Below are positions 35,091 through 44,363 of a DNA stretch of 64,000 bases, piece after piece (within the stretch, counting starts at the first letter, position 1; every line of letters starts with the position of its first letter). Source of the stretch: Burkholderiaceae bacterium 16 (GTDB lineage: Bacteria; Pseudomonadota; Gammaproteobacteria; Burkholderiales; Burkholderiaceae); assembly GCA_000955785.1 (NCBI GenBank), contig JYOD01000013.1, positions 155,495-219,494 on the forward strand, written 5' to 3'. The notes beneath the pieces are model-generated. The model worked only from the letters and a program-made list of their open reading frames with translations. It did no database searches and was not told the origin of the DNA. The position numbers and the translations under genes are program-made.

Positions 35091-35704
35091 CCGACGTACC
35101 AGAGGATGCTGACGAACTGGCAGGCGCTGCCGGCCAGCACGAACAGGTGCCAGATGCCGTGGAAATGCCGCACCTTCTCGTCGAACAGGAAGAACACGAT
35201 GCCGGCCGTATAGAGCACGCCGCCTGCCACCAGCCAGTACAGGCCGGCGGCCGGCAACGCAGCCACCAGCGGGCCGAAGGCGAACAGCACCAGCCAGCCC
35301 ATCAGGACATAGATCAGCAGCGAGAACACGCGCGTGCGGTGGCCGATCCATAGTTCCTGCGCGATGCCGATGACGGCCAGCCCCCAGTTCACCCCGAACA
35401 GCGTCCAGCCCCAGGGCCCGCGCAGCGTGACCAGCGCGAAGGGCGTATAGCTCCCCGCGATCAGAAGGTAGATGGCGCAGTAGTCGAGCCGGCGCAGGAT
35501 GTCTTTCGGGCGGCCGCGCAGGCTGTGGTAGAGGGTGGAGATGGTGTAGAGGAAGACGAGCGTGGTGCCGTAGACGACCGAGCTGACGACCTTCCAGGCG
35601 TCATGGTAAAGGGCAGAGGTGGTGATCAGGACGGCGGTGCCGGCGGCGGCAAGAATGGCGCCTGCCAGGTGGCTGTAGCCGTTGAAACGTTCTCCACGGT
35701 ACAT
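35087..35704 (-). CDS. trhA: Hemolysin III/TrhA-family seven-helix membrane protein
   Basis: A 205-residue integral membrane protein with seven hydrophobic segments. An AGGAGAACC site lies shortly before ATG 35704. The family signatures include the N-terminal NGYSHLAGAILA, STLYHSL in the first loop, and the HFHGIWHLFVLAGS near the end that supplies the metal-binding histidines of the PAQR superfamily. Bacterial members (TrhA/YqfA) affect membrane energetics and fatty-acid composition; actual haemolysis is not established for most. Confidence 0.9.
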   Translation of the reverse strand: MYRGERFNGYSHLAGAILAAAGTAVLITTSALYHDAWKVVSSVVYGTTLVFLYTISTLYHSLRGRPKDILRRLDYCAIYLLIAGSYTPFALVTLRGPWGWTLFGVNWGLAVIGIAQELWIGHRTRVFSLLIYVLMGWLVLFAFGPLVAALPAAGLYWLVAGGVLYTAGIVFFLFDEKVRHFHGIWHLFVLAGSACQFVSILWYVG

Positions 35705-35956
35705 GTCGTTGGTTCTCCTGTAATGGTCGCTGGGCGGGTCGATTGCAGGGGGCTTGTACTGCTCGCAGATAGATGGTTTTGCTGCAGCGCGTTATAGGCG
35801 TATTTTTGCATGGAAATCAGGTTGGGGTGGGCGAAGGGCTGAAAGCGGCGGGAGTGGGGCCCTGTTGCCGGCCGGCATATCCATCTGCGAAACCATTCGT
35901 TCCCTGCCTGCCTTGCCGCCGCTATCGTCTCGCCATCCAACCTTTGCGAGACTTCC

Positions 35957-36787
35957 ATGCGTATCCCTTCGCCGTTGTTCAAGGCCGCCCTGAGCTTGGT
36001 GGCCGGTCTCACCGTGCTCGCCTCCACGCCCGCCCTGGCAGACCGCCTCGATGACATCAGGAAGGCCGGCGTGCTCCGCGTGGGCGTGTTCGATGCGAAC
36101 CCGCCGTTCGGCTTTGTCGAGGCGGGCAGCGCCACGCCGGTGGGCCTCGATGTGGACTACGCCGCCGAGATCGCCAAACGGCTGGGCGTGAAGCCGGAGT
36201 TCCGCGCTACCAATCCGGCTAACCGCATTCCGCTGCTGGCTTCGCAGAAGGTGGATATCGTTGCCGCGAACTTCACCATTACGGATGAGCGCCGCCAGCA
36301 GATTGGCTTCTCTACCCCGTATTTCGCCAGCGGCCTGCAGTTCATCGCCAGGAAGGGCACGCTCCGGCAGCCGGACGACCTGAAGACGTGGCGCCTGGGT
36401 GTGGATAAGGGCACCACGCAGGAGACCACGCTGCGGCAGAAGTATCCGGACGCGCGCGTGATTGCGTACGACGACTCCCCGCTGGCGCTGACCGCGCTGC
36501 GCAGCGGCGCGATCCAGGCATTCGCGCAGGACGGGGCGAAGCTGGGTGCCCTGCTGGCTACGCTGCCGAAAAAGGATCAGTTCGAGATTTCTTCGTTCAC
36601 GCTGACGCGCGAATACATGGGCGTGGGCATTCCCAAGGGCGAGGACCGCCTGACGGCCGAGATCGACCGCATCCTGGCGGACCTGGAGAAGAATGGCACC
36701 GCCGCGCGCATCTATGACAAGTGGTTCGGGCCGAAGAGCGCGGCGCCGCTGGCGCGCGATTTCACGATTGGCAGCACGGTGAAGTGA
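35957..36787 (+). CDS. Polar amino acid ABC transporter, substrate-binding protein
   Basis: A 276-residue periplasmic receptor of family 3 (GlnH/ArtJ type). The signal peptide of about 28 residues ends in ALA. The mature chain begins DRLDDIRKAGVLRVGVFDANPPFGF, the characteristic opening, and the DVDYAAEIAKRLG and ANFTITDERRQQIGFSTPYF blocks follow. It is the first gene of a three-gene importer lacking its ATPase, which must be encoded elsewhere. Confidence 0.9.
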   Translation: MRIPSPLFKAALSLVAGLTVLASTPALADRLDDIRKAGVLRVGVFDANPPFGFVEAGSATPVGLDVDYAAEIAKRLGVKPEFRATNPANRIPLLASQKVDIVAANFTITDERRQQIGFSTPYFASGLQFIARKGTLRQPDDLKTWRLGVDKGTTQETTLRQKYPDARVIAYDDSPLALTALRSGAIQAFAQDGAKLGALLATLPKKDQFEISSFTLTREYMGVGIPKGEDRLTAEIDRILADLEKNGTAARIYDKWFGPKSAAPLARDFTIGSTVK

Positions 36788-36827
36788 GGGTGCTGCCTCT
36801 CGTTGATGGGCAGCGGTAGCCGTGGGG

Positions 36828-37568
36828 ATGCAAGCCATCCTGCTGCAGCCGCTGCCTGCCAGGTACGTCGGCTGGATCGCCGCCGGCTTCGGCCTGACGG
36901 TAGCGCTGTCTCTCGCGGTGTTCGTGCTTGGCTGCGTGCTTGCCGCATTCTGGCTGGCGCTCGCGCGTAGCCCGCTGGCGCCGCTGCGCGTGGCAGCGCG
37001 CGGCGCGCTTGGCTTCCTGCGCCGCACGCCATTGCTGGTACAGTTGTTCTTCTGGTATTTTGGCGCGGCACAACTGCTCGGAGAGGACGCGATCGGCGTT
37101 CTTTATAGCTGGCAGGGCATCCAATTGAGCGGCTTGCACCTGCCCGCGCCTTCGCTCGAAGCGCTCGCCAGCCTGGTTGGTATCGGCCTCTATGCCAGCG
37201 CCTTCTATGCGCGTGAGCTGGAGGCGGGACTGGCCAATGTGCCCGCGGGCCAAAGCGCGGCAGCGCTGGCGCTGGGCTTCACGCCCGCCGCCGCGTTCTG
37301 GCGCGTGGTACTGCCGCAGGCGCTGCGTATTGCCGCGCACCCGATGGTGGGGCAGTTCTGCCAGACCATCAAGAACACATCGCTGGCGATGGCGATCGGC
37401 TTTGCCGAGATGTCCTACACCGCGCAGCAGGTGGAAACGGACAGCCTGATGACCTTCCAGGCGTTTGGCCTGGCCACCTTGCTTTACGTGGCGCTGATCC
37501 TGCTTTTGCAGGCGGCCGCGCCGCTGCTGCTGCGGCGGCTGGGATGGACGGAGGCCGTACGTGCCTGA
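36828..37568 (+). CDS. Polar amino acid ABC transporter permease, first subunit
   Basis: A 246-residue inner-membrane permease of the HisMQ family with about five helices. Family residues include RRTPLLVQLFFWYF and the cytoplasmic loop QSAAALALGFTPAAAFWRVVLPQALR. ATG 36828 is used; GTG 36822 is possible and no good ribosome-binding site distinguishes them. It ends eight bases into the second permease gene, forming a heterodimer with it. Confidence 0.87.
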   Translation: MQAILLQPLPARYVGWIAAGFGLTVALSLAVFVLGCVLAAFWLALARSPLAPLRVAARGALGFLRRTPLLVQLFFWYFGAAQLLGEDAIGVLYSWQGIQLSGLHLPAPSLEALASLVGIGLYASAFYARELEAGLANVPAGQSAAALALGFTPAAAFWRVVLPQALRIAAHPMVGQFCQTIKNTSLAMAIGFAEMSYTAQQVETDSLMTFQAFGLATLLYVALILLLQAAAPLLLRRLGWTEAVRA

Positions 37569-38379
37569 TCACGCGATCTCCGGCTGGGCCGTGGTCCTCG
37601 GGCAGTTGGCTTACCTGCTGTCGGGCACCTTTCCGGATGGCCCCCTGGCGGGCGCCGCGCTGACCTTGTGGATGGCGGTGCTGGGCTGCGCCGGTGCCAC
37701 CGTGCTGGGCGTCGGCGTTGCCGTGCTGCTGGACCAGGCGCCAGCGCCGCTGGCGCGTGCGATACGCGCGCTGCTGGCCGGCCTGCGGGCGATCCCCGTG
37801 CTGATGCTGATCTTCTGGGCTTACTTCCTGCTGCCGATGCTGGCCGGCGTCCATGTGGGCGAGGTGCAGACGGTGGTGCTGGCGCTCGCGCTGATCGGCG
37901 CGGCCTATACCGCGCAGGTGATGGAAGCCGGCTTCGCCGCGATCGGGCAGGGCCAGCGCAATGCGGCGCTGGCGCTCGGGATGACGCCGTTGCAGGCGCT
38001 GTGGCTGGTGGTGCTGCCGCGCACGCTGCGCGCCATGCTGCCGTCGCTGGGCAATGTCTGGGTGTCGCTGGCCAAGGATACGTCGCTGGCCTATATCGTG
38101 GGCGTGGTGGAATTGTCGACCGTGGCGACGCAGGTCAACGGGCGCAGCGTGGGGTATGCGGCGCAAGTGTTCGCCGCGGTGGCGCTGCTTTATTTCTTCA
38201 TCTGCGTGTGGATTGAAAGCGTGGCGGCGCTGCTGCTTGCCGCCACGCGGAGCCGGCAGCGCCGGCCCCTGTGGCGCTACGTAACGCTTACTGCTTTTCG
38301 CCTTGCGCGTACACCCGCTCGCCCGCCACCCACGTCTGCGTCACGCGGGTCTTCCAGATCTCGGCCGGCGCCACCTTGA
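37561..38379 (+). CDS. Polar amino acid ABC transporter permease, second subunit
   Basis: A 272-residue permease of the same family, with GTG start overlapping the upstream gene by eight bases. It contains the EAA-type loop GQRNAALALGMTPLQALWLVVLPRTLR. The conserved part ends near residue 235; the last ~35 residues (rich in Arg, Pro and Ser) are read across the 3' end of the convergent amidohydrolase gene, overlapping it by 92 bases. This tail is probably non-functional and suggests loss of the original stop codon. Confidence 0.85.
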   Translation: MPDHAISGWAVVLGQLAYLLSGTFPDGPLAGAALTLWMAVLGCAGATVLGVGVAVLLDQAPAPLARAIRALLAGLRAIPVLMLIFWAYFLLPMLAGVHVGEVQTVVLALALIGAAYTAQVMEAGFAAIGQGQRNAALALGMTPLQALWLVVLPRTLRAMLPSLGNVWVSLAKDTSLAYIVGVVELSTVATQVNGRSVGYAAQVFAAVALLYFFICVWIESVAALLLAATRSRQRRPLWRYVTLTAFRLARTPARPPPTSASRGSSRSRPAPP

Positions 38380-39958
38380 ACAGGTCCTGGTCGACCAAGA
38401 TGAAGTCGGCCCACTTGCCCGGCTCCAGCGACCCCAGCGTCTTCTCCTGGTGCTCCGCGTAAGCGGCGTCCAGCGTGAAGGCGCGGAAGGCCTGGGTCAG
38501 CGTCATGGCCTCTTCCGGATGCCAGCCCTTGATCGGGCGGCCTTCGTGGTCGGTACGCGTCACCGCCGCGTGCAGGCCGTAGAAAGGGTTAGCCGATTCC
38601 ACCGGGAAGTCCGAGCCGCCAGCGATCACGGTGCCTTGCTTGAGCATGGTCTGCCAGGCGTAGGCGCCCTTGATGCGTTCCTTGCCGATGCGGTCTTCTG
38701 CCATGTTCATGTCGCTGGTGGCATGGGTGGGCTGCATCGAGGCGATCAGGTCGAGTTGCTTGAAGCGCGGGATGTCGGGCAGCGCCACCACTTGCGCGTG
38801 CTCGATGCGGTTGCGCAGTTCGCGGCCGCCGACTTCCTTGTAGGCGACTTCGATCGCGTCCAGCACCTGGTGGTTGGTGGCGTCGCCGATGGCGTGCACG
38901 TTGACCTGGTAGCCGGCCTTGATGGCCATCTTGACGCTGGCCTGCATGGCGGCGTCGCTCATGAACAGCAGGCCGCTGTGCACGTGGTCGTCGGAGTACG
39001 GCGCCATCAGCGCGGCGCCTCGGCTGCCCAGCGCGCCATCGCCGTACAGCTTGACCGCGCGCAGGTAGTAGCGGTCGTTGCCGTAGCCGGAGAGCGGGCC
39101 CTTGGCGGAGAGCGCCTTGAAGTCGTCGCCGGTGTCGCGGATCATGCCGTAGATGCGCGTGGTCAGCTTGCCCTGGTCGGCGAACTCGCGGTAGATACGG
39201 TCTTCCTGCGCGGTCACGCCGGCGTCGCCCGCGCCGGTCAGGCCGAGCGCGTTCATGTGCGCCAGCGCGGCGGCCAGCGCGGCGCGGCGGTCGTCGTCGG
39301 AATACGGCGGGATCACGTTGTTGACCAGCGCCATCGCCTTGTCGACTAGCACGCCGGTGGGGTTGCCGTTGGCGTCGCGCTCGATGCGCCCGCCTGCCGG
39401 GTCCTTGGTGTCGCGCGTGATGCCGGCGGCCTGCATGGCCTTGGTGTTGAGCCAGGCGGCGTGGCCGTCCACGCGCACCAGGCGCACCGGGCGGTCCGAT
39501 ACGGCGGCGTCCAGCTCAGCCGCCGTGGGGAAGCGGCCCAGCTTCCAGTTGACCTGGTTCCAGCCGTAGCCGAGCAGCCATTTGCGCTGCGGGTTCTTGT
39601 CGCCATAAGCGCGGATCATGCCCTGCGCTTGCGCCAGGTCCCTGGTGCCGGACAGCGAGATCTCGGTGGTCTTGAAGCCCAGGCGGAACACGTGGCCGTG
39701 GGCGTCGATCAGGCCCGGCAGCAGGGTCTTGCCCTGCCCGTCGATGCGCCTGGCCTCCGGGTATTGCGCGCGCAGCGCGGCGGCGTCGCCGGTGGCCAGC
39801 ACCTTGCCCTGGTCGAACACCAGGCCGGTGAAGCTGGCGACCTGGTCGTTCTTCAGGGTGTAGCCCTGCACGGACTCGATCAGGGTGGGCGCGGCGTGCG
39901 CGGACAGGGCGGTGCCGGCGGCCAGGGCCAGCAGGCTCTTGCGGATCGCGTGTTTCAA
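38288..39958 (-). CDS. Exported YtcJ-like metal-dependent amidohydrolase
   Basis: A 556-residue amidohydrolase-superfamily enzyme. It begins at a TTG, with AAGGAGAG about seven bases upstream, and carries a signal peptide of about 22 residues (ending in AHA), so it acts in the periplasm. Metal-site motifs include LIDAHGHV (HxH), NVHAIGD and the late GGSDFPV aspartate. The domain order (beta-sandwich, TIM barrel, beta-sandwich) and the WLLGYGWNQVNW block are those of the YtcJ group, which hydrolyses amide or N-formyl bonds. The neighbouring amino acid importer may take up the product. Confidence 0.9.
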   Translation of the reverse strand: MKHAIRKSLLALAAGTALSAHAAPTLIESVQGYTLKNDQVASFTGLVFDQGKVLATGDAAALRAQYPEARRIDGQGKTLLPGLIDAHGHVFRLGFKTTEISLSGTRDLAQAQGMIRAYGDKNPQRKWLLGYGWNQVNWKLGRFPTAAELDAAVSDRPVRLVRVDGHAAWLNTKAMQAAGITRDTKDPAGGRIERDANGNPTGVLVDKAMALVNNVIPPYSDDDRRAALAAALAHMNALGLTGAGDAGVTAQEDRIYREFADQGKLTTRIYGMIRDTGDDFKALSAKGPLSGYGNDRYYLRAVKLYGDGALGSRGAALMAPYSDDHVHSGLLFMSDAAMQASVKMAIKAGYQVNVHAIGDATNHQVLDAIEVAYKEVGGRELRNRIEHAQVVALPDIPRFKQLDLIASMQPTHATSDMNMAEDRIGKERIKGAYAWQTMLKQGTVIAGGSDFPVESANPFYGLHAAVTRTDHEGRPIKGWHPEEAMTLTQAFRAFTLDAAYAEHQEKTLGSLEPGKWADFILVDQDLFKVAPAEIWKTRVTQTWVAGERVYAQGEKQ

Positions 39959-40040
39959 ATCAACTCTCCTTATTGTTGTGGTACAGCGCTTTGGTTTTCT
40001 TATGTGCTCTCAGGATTGACTGCTTGCTGCGGACTGCTCT

Positions 40041-41573
40041 TTATTCGCCCGTCGCCGTGGCGGGGAAGACGGCGCCGCTTGCCTCGCTGCGCGCGGGCGG
40101 CAGCGGCGGGAATTTCATGTCGGCATAGCGCACGAAACGCGTCTTGCGCACGATGCGGTAGCCCAGCCAGATCAGCAGGAAGATGGGGATACCGACATAG
40201 GTGGCGGTCACTGCCACCCAGTCGACCTTGCCGTCCATGAAGGCCTGGTAGTTCTGCCCCAGCGTGACGATCAGGCATAGCGCGAACGCGAAGATCGGGC
40301 CGTACGGGAAGAAGGGCGAGCGATAGGGCAGGCGCGACAGGTCCAGGCCCTGCGCGACGAAGCCGCGGCGGAAGCGGTAGTGGCTGATGGCAATGCCGAG
40401 CCAGGCGATAAAACCTGTCATGCCCGACAGGTTGAGCAGCCACAGGTAGACCGACTTGCTCTCGAACATCGAGGTCAGGAAGCACAGCGCGCCCACCGCG
40501 GTGGTAGCCAGCAGCGCCGCCATCGGCACGCCGTTTCGCGTCAGGCGGGCGAAGAGGCGCGGCGCGCGGCCCTCGGTCGCCAGGTTGTAGAGCATGCGGG
40601 TGGAGGCGTACATGCCGGAGTTGCCGGCGGACAGCACCGCCGTCAGGATCACCGCGTTCATCACGCCGGCGGCGAATGCCAGTCCCGCATGGCGGAACAC
40701 CAGCGTGAACGGGCTGACGCCAACCGTTTCCACATCGCTCTTGAGCAGGCTGGGATCGGTGTAGGGAATCAGGATGCCGATGATCAGGATCGCCAGCACA
40801 TAGAACAGCAGGATGCGCCAGAACACCTGCCTCACGGCGCGCGGGATGTTCTTTGCGGGATCGGCCGATTCGCCGGCGGCCACGCCGATCAGCTCGGTCC
40901 CCTGGAAGGAAAAGCCGGCGATCATGGCCACGCCGATCATCGCCGGCAGGCCGCCGACGAAAGGCGCGTCGCCCGCGGTCAGGTTCACCAGTCCCGCCGG
41001 CACCCCGCCTGTATCGCCGCGCAGGATGCCGAAGATCATCAGCACGCCAATGACGATAAATGCGACCACCGTCACCACCTTGACCAGCGCGAACCAGTAT
41101 TCGGCCTCGCCGAAGCCCCGCACGGAGATGGCGTTGAGCAGGAACATCAGCCCGAGAAACAATGCGCTCCACAGCAAGCCGGGCGTGTCGGGGAACCAGT
41201 ACTGCATCACCAGTTGCGCCGCCGCCAGCTCCACGGCGATGGTCACCGCCCAGTTGTACCAGTAGTTCCAGCCCAGCGCGAAGCCGAATCCTTCATCGAC
41301 ATACAGCGCGCCGTAGGTGGCGAACGAGCCCGACACCGGCATATACGCAGCCAGTTCGCCCAGGCTGGTCATCAGGAAATACACCATGGCCCCAATCAGC
41401 ACATAGGCCACCAGCGCGCCGCCGGGCCCGGCTTGCGCGATGGTGGCGCCCGAGGCCACGAACAACCCCGTGCCGATCGAGCCGCCGATGGCGATCATGG
41501 TGAGATGGCGCGCGCGCAGGGTGCGGCGCAGGGCGGGCGGCGGAGCGTGGGGAGTGGATGGCTGGCGGGTCAT
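40041..41573 (-). CDS. lysP: Lysine-specific permease
   Basis: A 510-residue APC-superfamily permease with twelve helices. The N-terminal third is almost the LysP signature: RARHLTMIAIGGSIGTGLF, FATYGALYVDEGFGFALG and WNYWYNWAVTIAVELAAAQL. It imports lysine by proton symport; in enterobacteria LysP also controls CadC, but no such system is visible here. ATG 41573 is chosen because longer upstream frames run into an unrelated sequence; no strong ribosome-binding site is seen. It is divergent from the mechanosensitive channel gene and lies behind the amidohydrolase in the same direction. Confidence 0.9.
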   Translation of the reverse strand: MTRQPSTPHAPPPALRRTLRARHLTMIAIGGSIGTGLFVASGATIAQAGPGGALVAYVLIGAMVYFLMTSLGELAAYMPVSGSFATYGALYVDEGFGFALGWNYWYNWAVTIAVELAAAQLVMQYWFPDTPGLLWSALFLGLMFLLNAISVRGFGEAEYWFALVKVVTVVAFIVIGVLMIFGILRGDTGGVPAGLVNLTAGDAPFVGGLPAMIGVAMIAGFSFQGTELIGVAAGESADPAKNIPRAVRQVFWRILLFYVLAILIIGILIPYTDPSLLKSDVETVGVSPFTLVFRHAGLAFAAGVMNAVILTAVLSAGNSGMYASTRMLYNLATEGRAPRLFARLTRNGVPMAALLATTAVGALCFLTSMFESKSVYLWLLNLSGMTGFIAWLGIAISHYRFRRGFVAQGLDLSRLPYRSPFFPYGPIFAFALCLIVTLGQNYQAFMDGKVDWVAVTATYVGIPIFLLIWLGYRIVRKTRFVRYADMKFPPLPPARSEASGAVFPATATGE

Positions 41574-41830
41574 AGAGAAAAAAAGGATTGGGGCGCCCGG
41601 CCCGGACGCGCCCGCATTCACCGGTGTCGCCCGCATCCGGCCGTGCCCGGCCTGGGCAAACGGGGATACATGGAATACATTCACCGGCTGGTACATTGGG
41701 CGGCATCATAAGAGAAAACGCCGCGTGGGGAAAGGCGGCGCGGCTCGCGTGCGGCCGCTTTTGCGTTCGTTGCACTGCGGCATGGCTAGAATCGAGGGTT
41801 TGCATCCTCGCGGTATTCGGACCGAACCTC

Positions 41831-42721
41831 ATGAACCTGCCCTTCAACGACAGCTATCTCCTACACATCGCGCTGAGCGCCGGCATCGTGCTGGCCGGCA
41901 TGCTGGCCGTGAAGGTCATCAACCGCTTCTTCCAGGCCCGCCAGCAAGGGGACAAGGACAATCGCGGCAGCTATCGCACCTGGACCGTGGCCTCGCGCAA
42001 CGCGGTCGCCGCGGTGGTGTTCCTGCTGCTGCTGGGCATCTGGGTGTCCGAACTCAAGAGCGTGGCGATCTCGCTGACCGCCTTCGCGGTGGCCCTGGTG
42101 ATCGGTGGCAAGGAACTGGTGATGTGTTTCCTCGGCGCCTTCCTGCGCATGATGGCGCGCCCCTTCCAGCTTGGCGACATCGTGGAAATCGGCCCGCATT
42201 CCGGCGAAGTGGTGGACATGGATGCGCTGACCACCACGCTGGTGGAGATCGCCGGCGCGCGCCAGTTCACCGGCTCCACGGTGCAGATTCCCAACAGCAT
42301 GTTGCTGACCGTGGCCGTGCGCAACCATTCGCAGTCCGGCAAGTACACGCTGGACACGCTGCGCATCCCGCTGCCCGAGAAGAGCGACCCGGACCGTGTC
42401 GAGGCCGACCTGATCGCGATCACCGAGCAAGTGTGCGCGCCATTCCTGGCCGAGGCCCGGCACAGCCTGCAGGAATACGGCGGCTCGCGCTTTCTCGATC
42501 TGTCGCAGTTCGAGCCGCGCGTGATGTTCGAAGCCATGGCGGCGGACCGGCTCGATGTGCTGGTGCGGTTCCCGGTGCCGGTGGCCTCGAGGCTGTCGAC
42601 CGCGCAGCAGATCCTGCGCAAGTACCACCAGCAACGGAACGCGGCGCTGGCTTTGGCAACGGTGGCGGCCAACGCGGAGCCCGCGCCTGCACAGCAGGAC
42701 AAGGCGGCGCCGCATTCCTGA
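41831..42721 (+). CDS. Small-conductance mechanosensitive channel (MscS family)
   Basis: A 296-residue membrane protein with an N-terminal helix at about 10-33, two more at about 55-75 and 78-105 and the MscS pore/beta-domain entry MMARPFQLGDIVEIG. VQIPNSMLLTVAVRNHS matches the beta domain. Such channels release solutes on hypo-osmotic shock. The C-terminal tail (about 275-296) is Ala/Gln-rich. It is probably monocistronic, with lysP divergent upstream. Confidence 0.87.
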   Translation: MNLPFNDSYLLHIALSAGIVLAGMLAVKVINRFFQARQQGDKDNRGSYRTWTVASRNAVAAVVFLLLLGIWVSELKSVAISLTAFAVALVIGGKELVMCFLGAFLRMMARPFQLGDIVEIGPHSGEVVDMDALTTTLVEIAGARQFTGSTVQIPNSMLLTVAVRNHSQSGKYTLDTLRIPLPEKSDPDRVEADLIAITEQVCAPFLAEARHSLQEYGGSRFLDLSQFEPRVMFEAMAADRLDVLVRFPVPVASRLSTAQQILRKYHQQRNAALALATVAANAEPAPAQQDKAAPHS

Positions 42722-42865
42722 TCCTTAAGCGTTTGGCAGGGGCGGGAACCGTTTTATGGCTTCACTGAACGGCGTTTCGGTTGTATGGTAGCCGTGCCGC
42801 CGCCCTTGCCGGGGACGGGAATCGTAGCGAACTGTGTCGAACGATATCGAACAACGAGGAGACCT

Positions 42866-43951
42866 ATGAAAGCCGCTGTCCTGCATCAACCCAAGACCCC
42901 GCTTGTGATCGAAGACGTCGCCATCGGCAAGCCGGGGCCGCACGAGGTGCTGCTGCGTACGGCGGCGGTGGGCGTTTGCCATTCGGACCTGCATTTTCTC
43001 GACGGCGCCTATCCTTTCCCGATGCCGGTGGTGCTGGGCCATGAAGCCTCCGGGGTGGTGGAACAGGTGGGCTCGGAAGTGCGCACGGTCAAGCCCGGCG
43101 ATCATGTGATCACCTGCCTGTCGGCCTATTGCGGCCACTGCGAGCACTGCCTGACGGGGCACCTGTCGCTGTGCGTCGAGCCGGACACCAAGCGCCGCGA
43201 AGGCGAAGAGCCGCGTCTGCTGGCCAAGGGCGCGCCGATGAACCAGTTCCTGAACCTGTCGGCGTTCGCCGAGCAGATGCTCATCCACGAGCACGCGCTG
43301 GTGGCGATCCGCCCCGAGATGCCGCTGGACCGCGCGGCGCTGATCGGCTGCGCCGTGACCACTGGCGTCGGCGCCGTGGTGCACACCGCGCGCGTGAGCC
43401 CTGGCGAAACCGTGGCAGTGATCGGCTGCGGCGGCATCGGCCTGGCGACCATCAACGGCGCCGCCATTGCCGGCGCCGGCCGCATCATCGCCATCGACCG
43501 CGTGCCCGGCAAGCTGGAGCTGGCCAGAAAATTCGGCGCAACCGATGTGATCAACGCCGCCGACGTGGACGCGGTGGAAGCCGTGCGCGAACTCACGCGC
43601 GGCGGCGTGCATCACGCTTTCGAAGCCATCGGCCTGAAGCAGACCGCCGAGCAGGCATTCTCCATGCTGCGGCGCGGCGGCACCGCCACGGTGATCGGCA
43701 TGATCGCGCCGGGCGTGAAGATCGAGATCAAGGGCACCGACTTCCTGGCTGAAAAGCGCATCCAGGGCTCGATGATGGGCTCCAACCGCTTCCCGGTGGA
43801 TATGCCGCGTCTGGTGGATTTCTACCTGTCGGGCAAGCTCAAGCTGGACGAGCTGATCTCGCGCCGCATGCCGCTGGAAAAAATCAACGAAGCGTTCGAC
43901 GAACTGCGCCGGGGTGAACTGGCACGCTCGGTGATCATGTTCGAGCACTGA
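42866..43951 (+). CDS. Zinc-dependent alcohol dehydrogenase (class III-like)
   Basis: A 361-residue medium-chain dehydrogenase. GAGGAG precedes ATG 42866. Catalytic zinc ligands are Cys38 (VCHSD) and His59 (GHE), with a third Cys in LIGCAVTTG; structural zinc is held by Cys89, 92, 95 and 103. The Rossmann motif GCGGIGLATING with Asp at the end of the second strand (IIAIDRV) indicates NAD preference. It is of the group that includes formaldehyde- and aryl-alcohol dehydrogenases. It sits alone. Confidence 0.92.
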   Translation: MKAAVLHQPKTPLVIEDVAIGKPGPHEVLLRTAAVGVCHSDLHFLDGAYPFPMPVVLGHEASGVVEQVGSEVRTVKPGDHVITCLSAYCGHCEHCLTGHLSLCVEPDTKRREGEEPRLLAKGAPMNQFLNLSAFAEQMLIHEHALVAIRPEMPLDRAALIGCAVTTGVGAVVHTARVSPGETVAVIGCGGIGLATINGAAIAGAGRIIAIDRVPGKLELARKFGATDVINAADVDAVEAVRELTRGGVHHAFEAIGLKQTAEQAFSMLRRGGTATVIGMIAPGVKIEIKGTDFLAEKRIQGSMMGSNRFPVDMPRLVDFYLSGKLKLDELISRRMPLEKINEAFDELRRGELARSVIMFEH

Positions 43952-44264
43952 GCGCCGCAGGCGTGGCCCGGGTGTGCTCCGCCCAGGCCACCGTCGTCCC
44001 GTCCGCCACGGCATGCCGGCCGCGCCGCCGCAACGCTCTCCCACACCGCGACCACACACATCACCGCGCTGGTCAGGCCGCTCACCATCAGCCCAGTTGG
44101 CGCCGCCACGGCGCGCTGAATATTTTTCGCCGAATGCCCCTGCGATTTCGGACTTATCCGATTCCTTGCACGATAAAGTCTCGTTAGACTTCGTCGGTCG
44201 GGCCGCCCGCGTGTGCCGATCCACCTTTGCATAGTGGGTGACCCCCTCCTGCCCGCGCTCGCAC
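43952..44264. other. Intergenic stretch between the alcohol dehydrogenase and a strong terminator
   Basis: About 310 bases with no credible coding frame. The plus-strand region ends at an intrinsic terminator whose distance from the dehydrogenase stop is unusually long. It could be an ordinary long 3' UTR or contain a small RNA; no strong promoter was recognised. Confidence 0.5.
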
Positions 44265-44301
44265 CCCAGGCTGTTCTCCCCTTGACAGCCTGGGTTTTTT
44301 T
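44265..44301 (+). terminator. Strong intrinsic terminator
   Basis: CCCAGGCTGT (44265-44274) pairs over ten bases with ACAGCCTGGG (44285-44294), loop of ten, followed by seven T. Plus-strand orientation is unambiguous. Confidence 0.9.
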
Positions 44302-44363
44302 GGGTTTCTCACCGAGTTCCGGGGAAGGCTGCGCGAATCTTCACCGCATGGAAAGGAGACACA

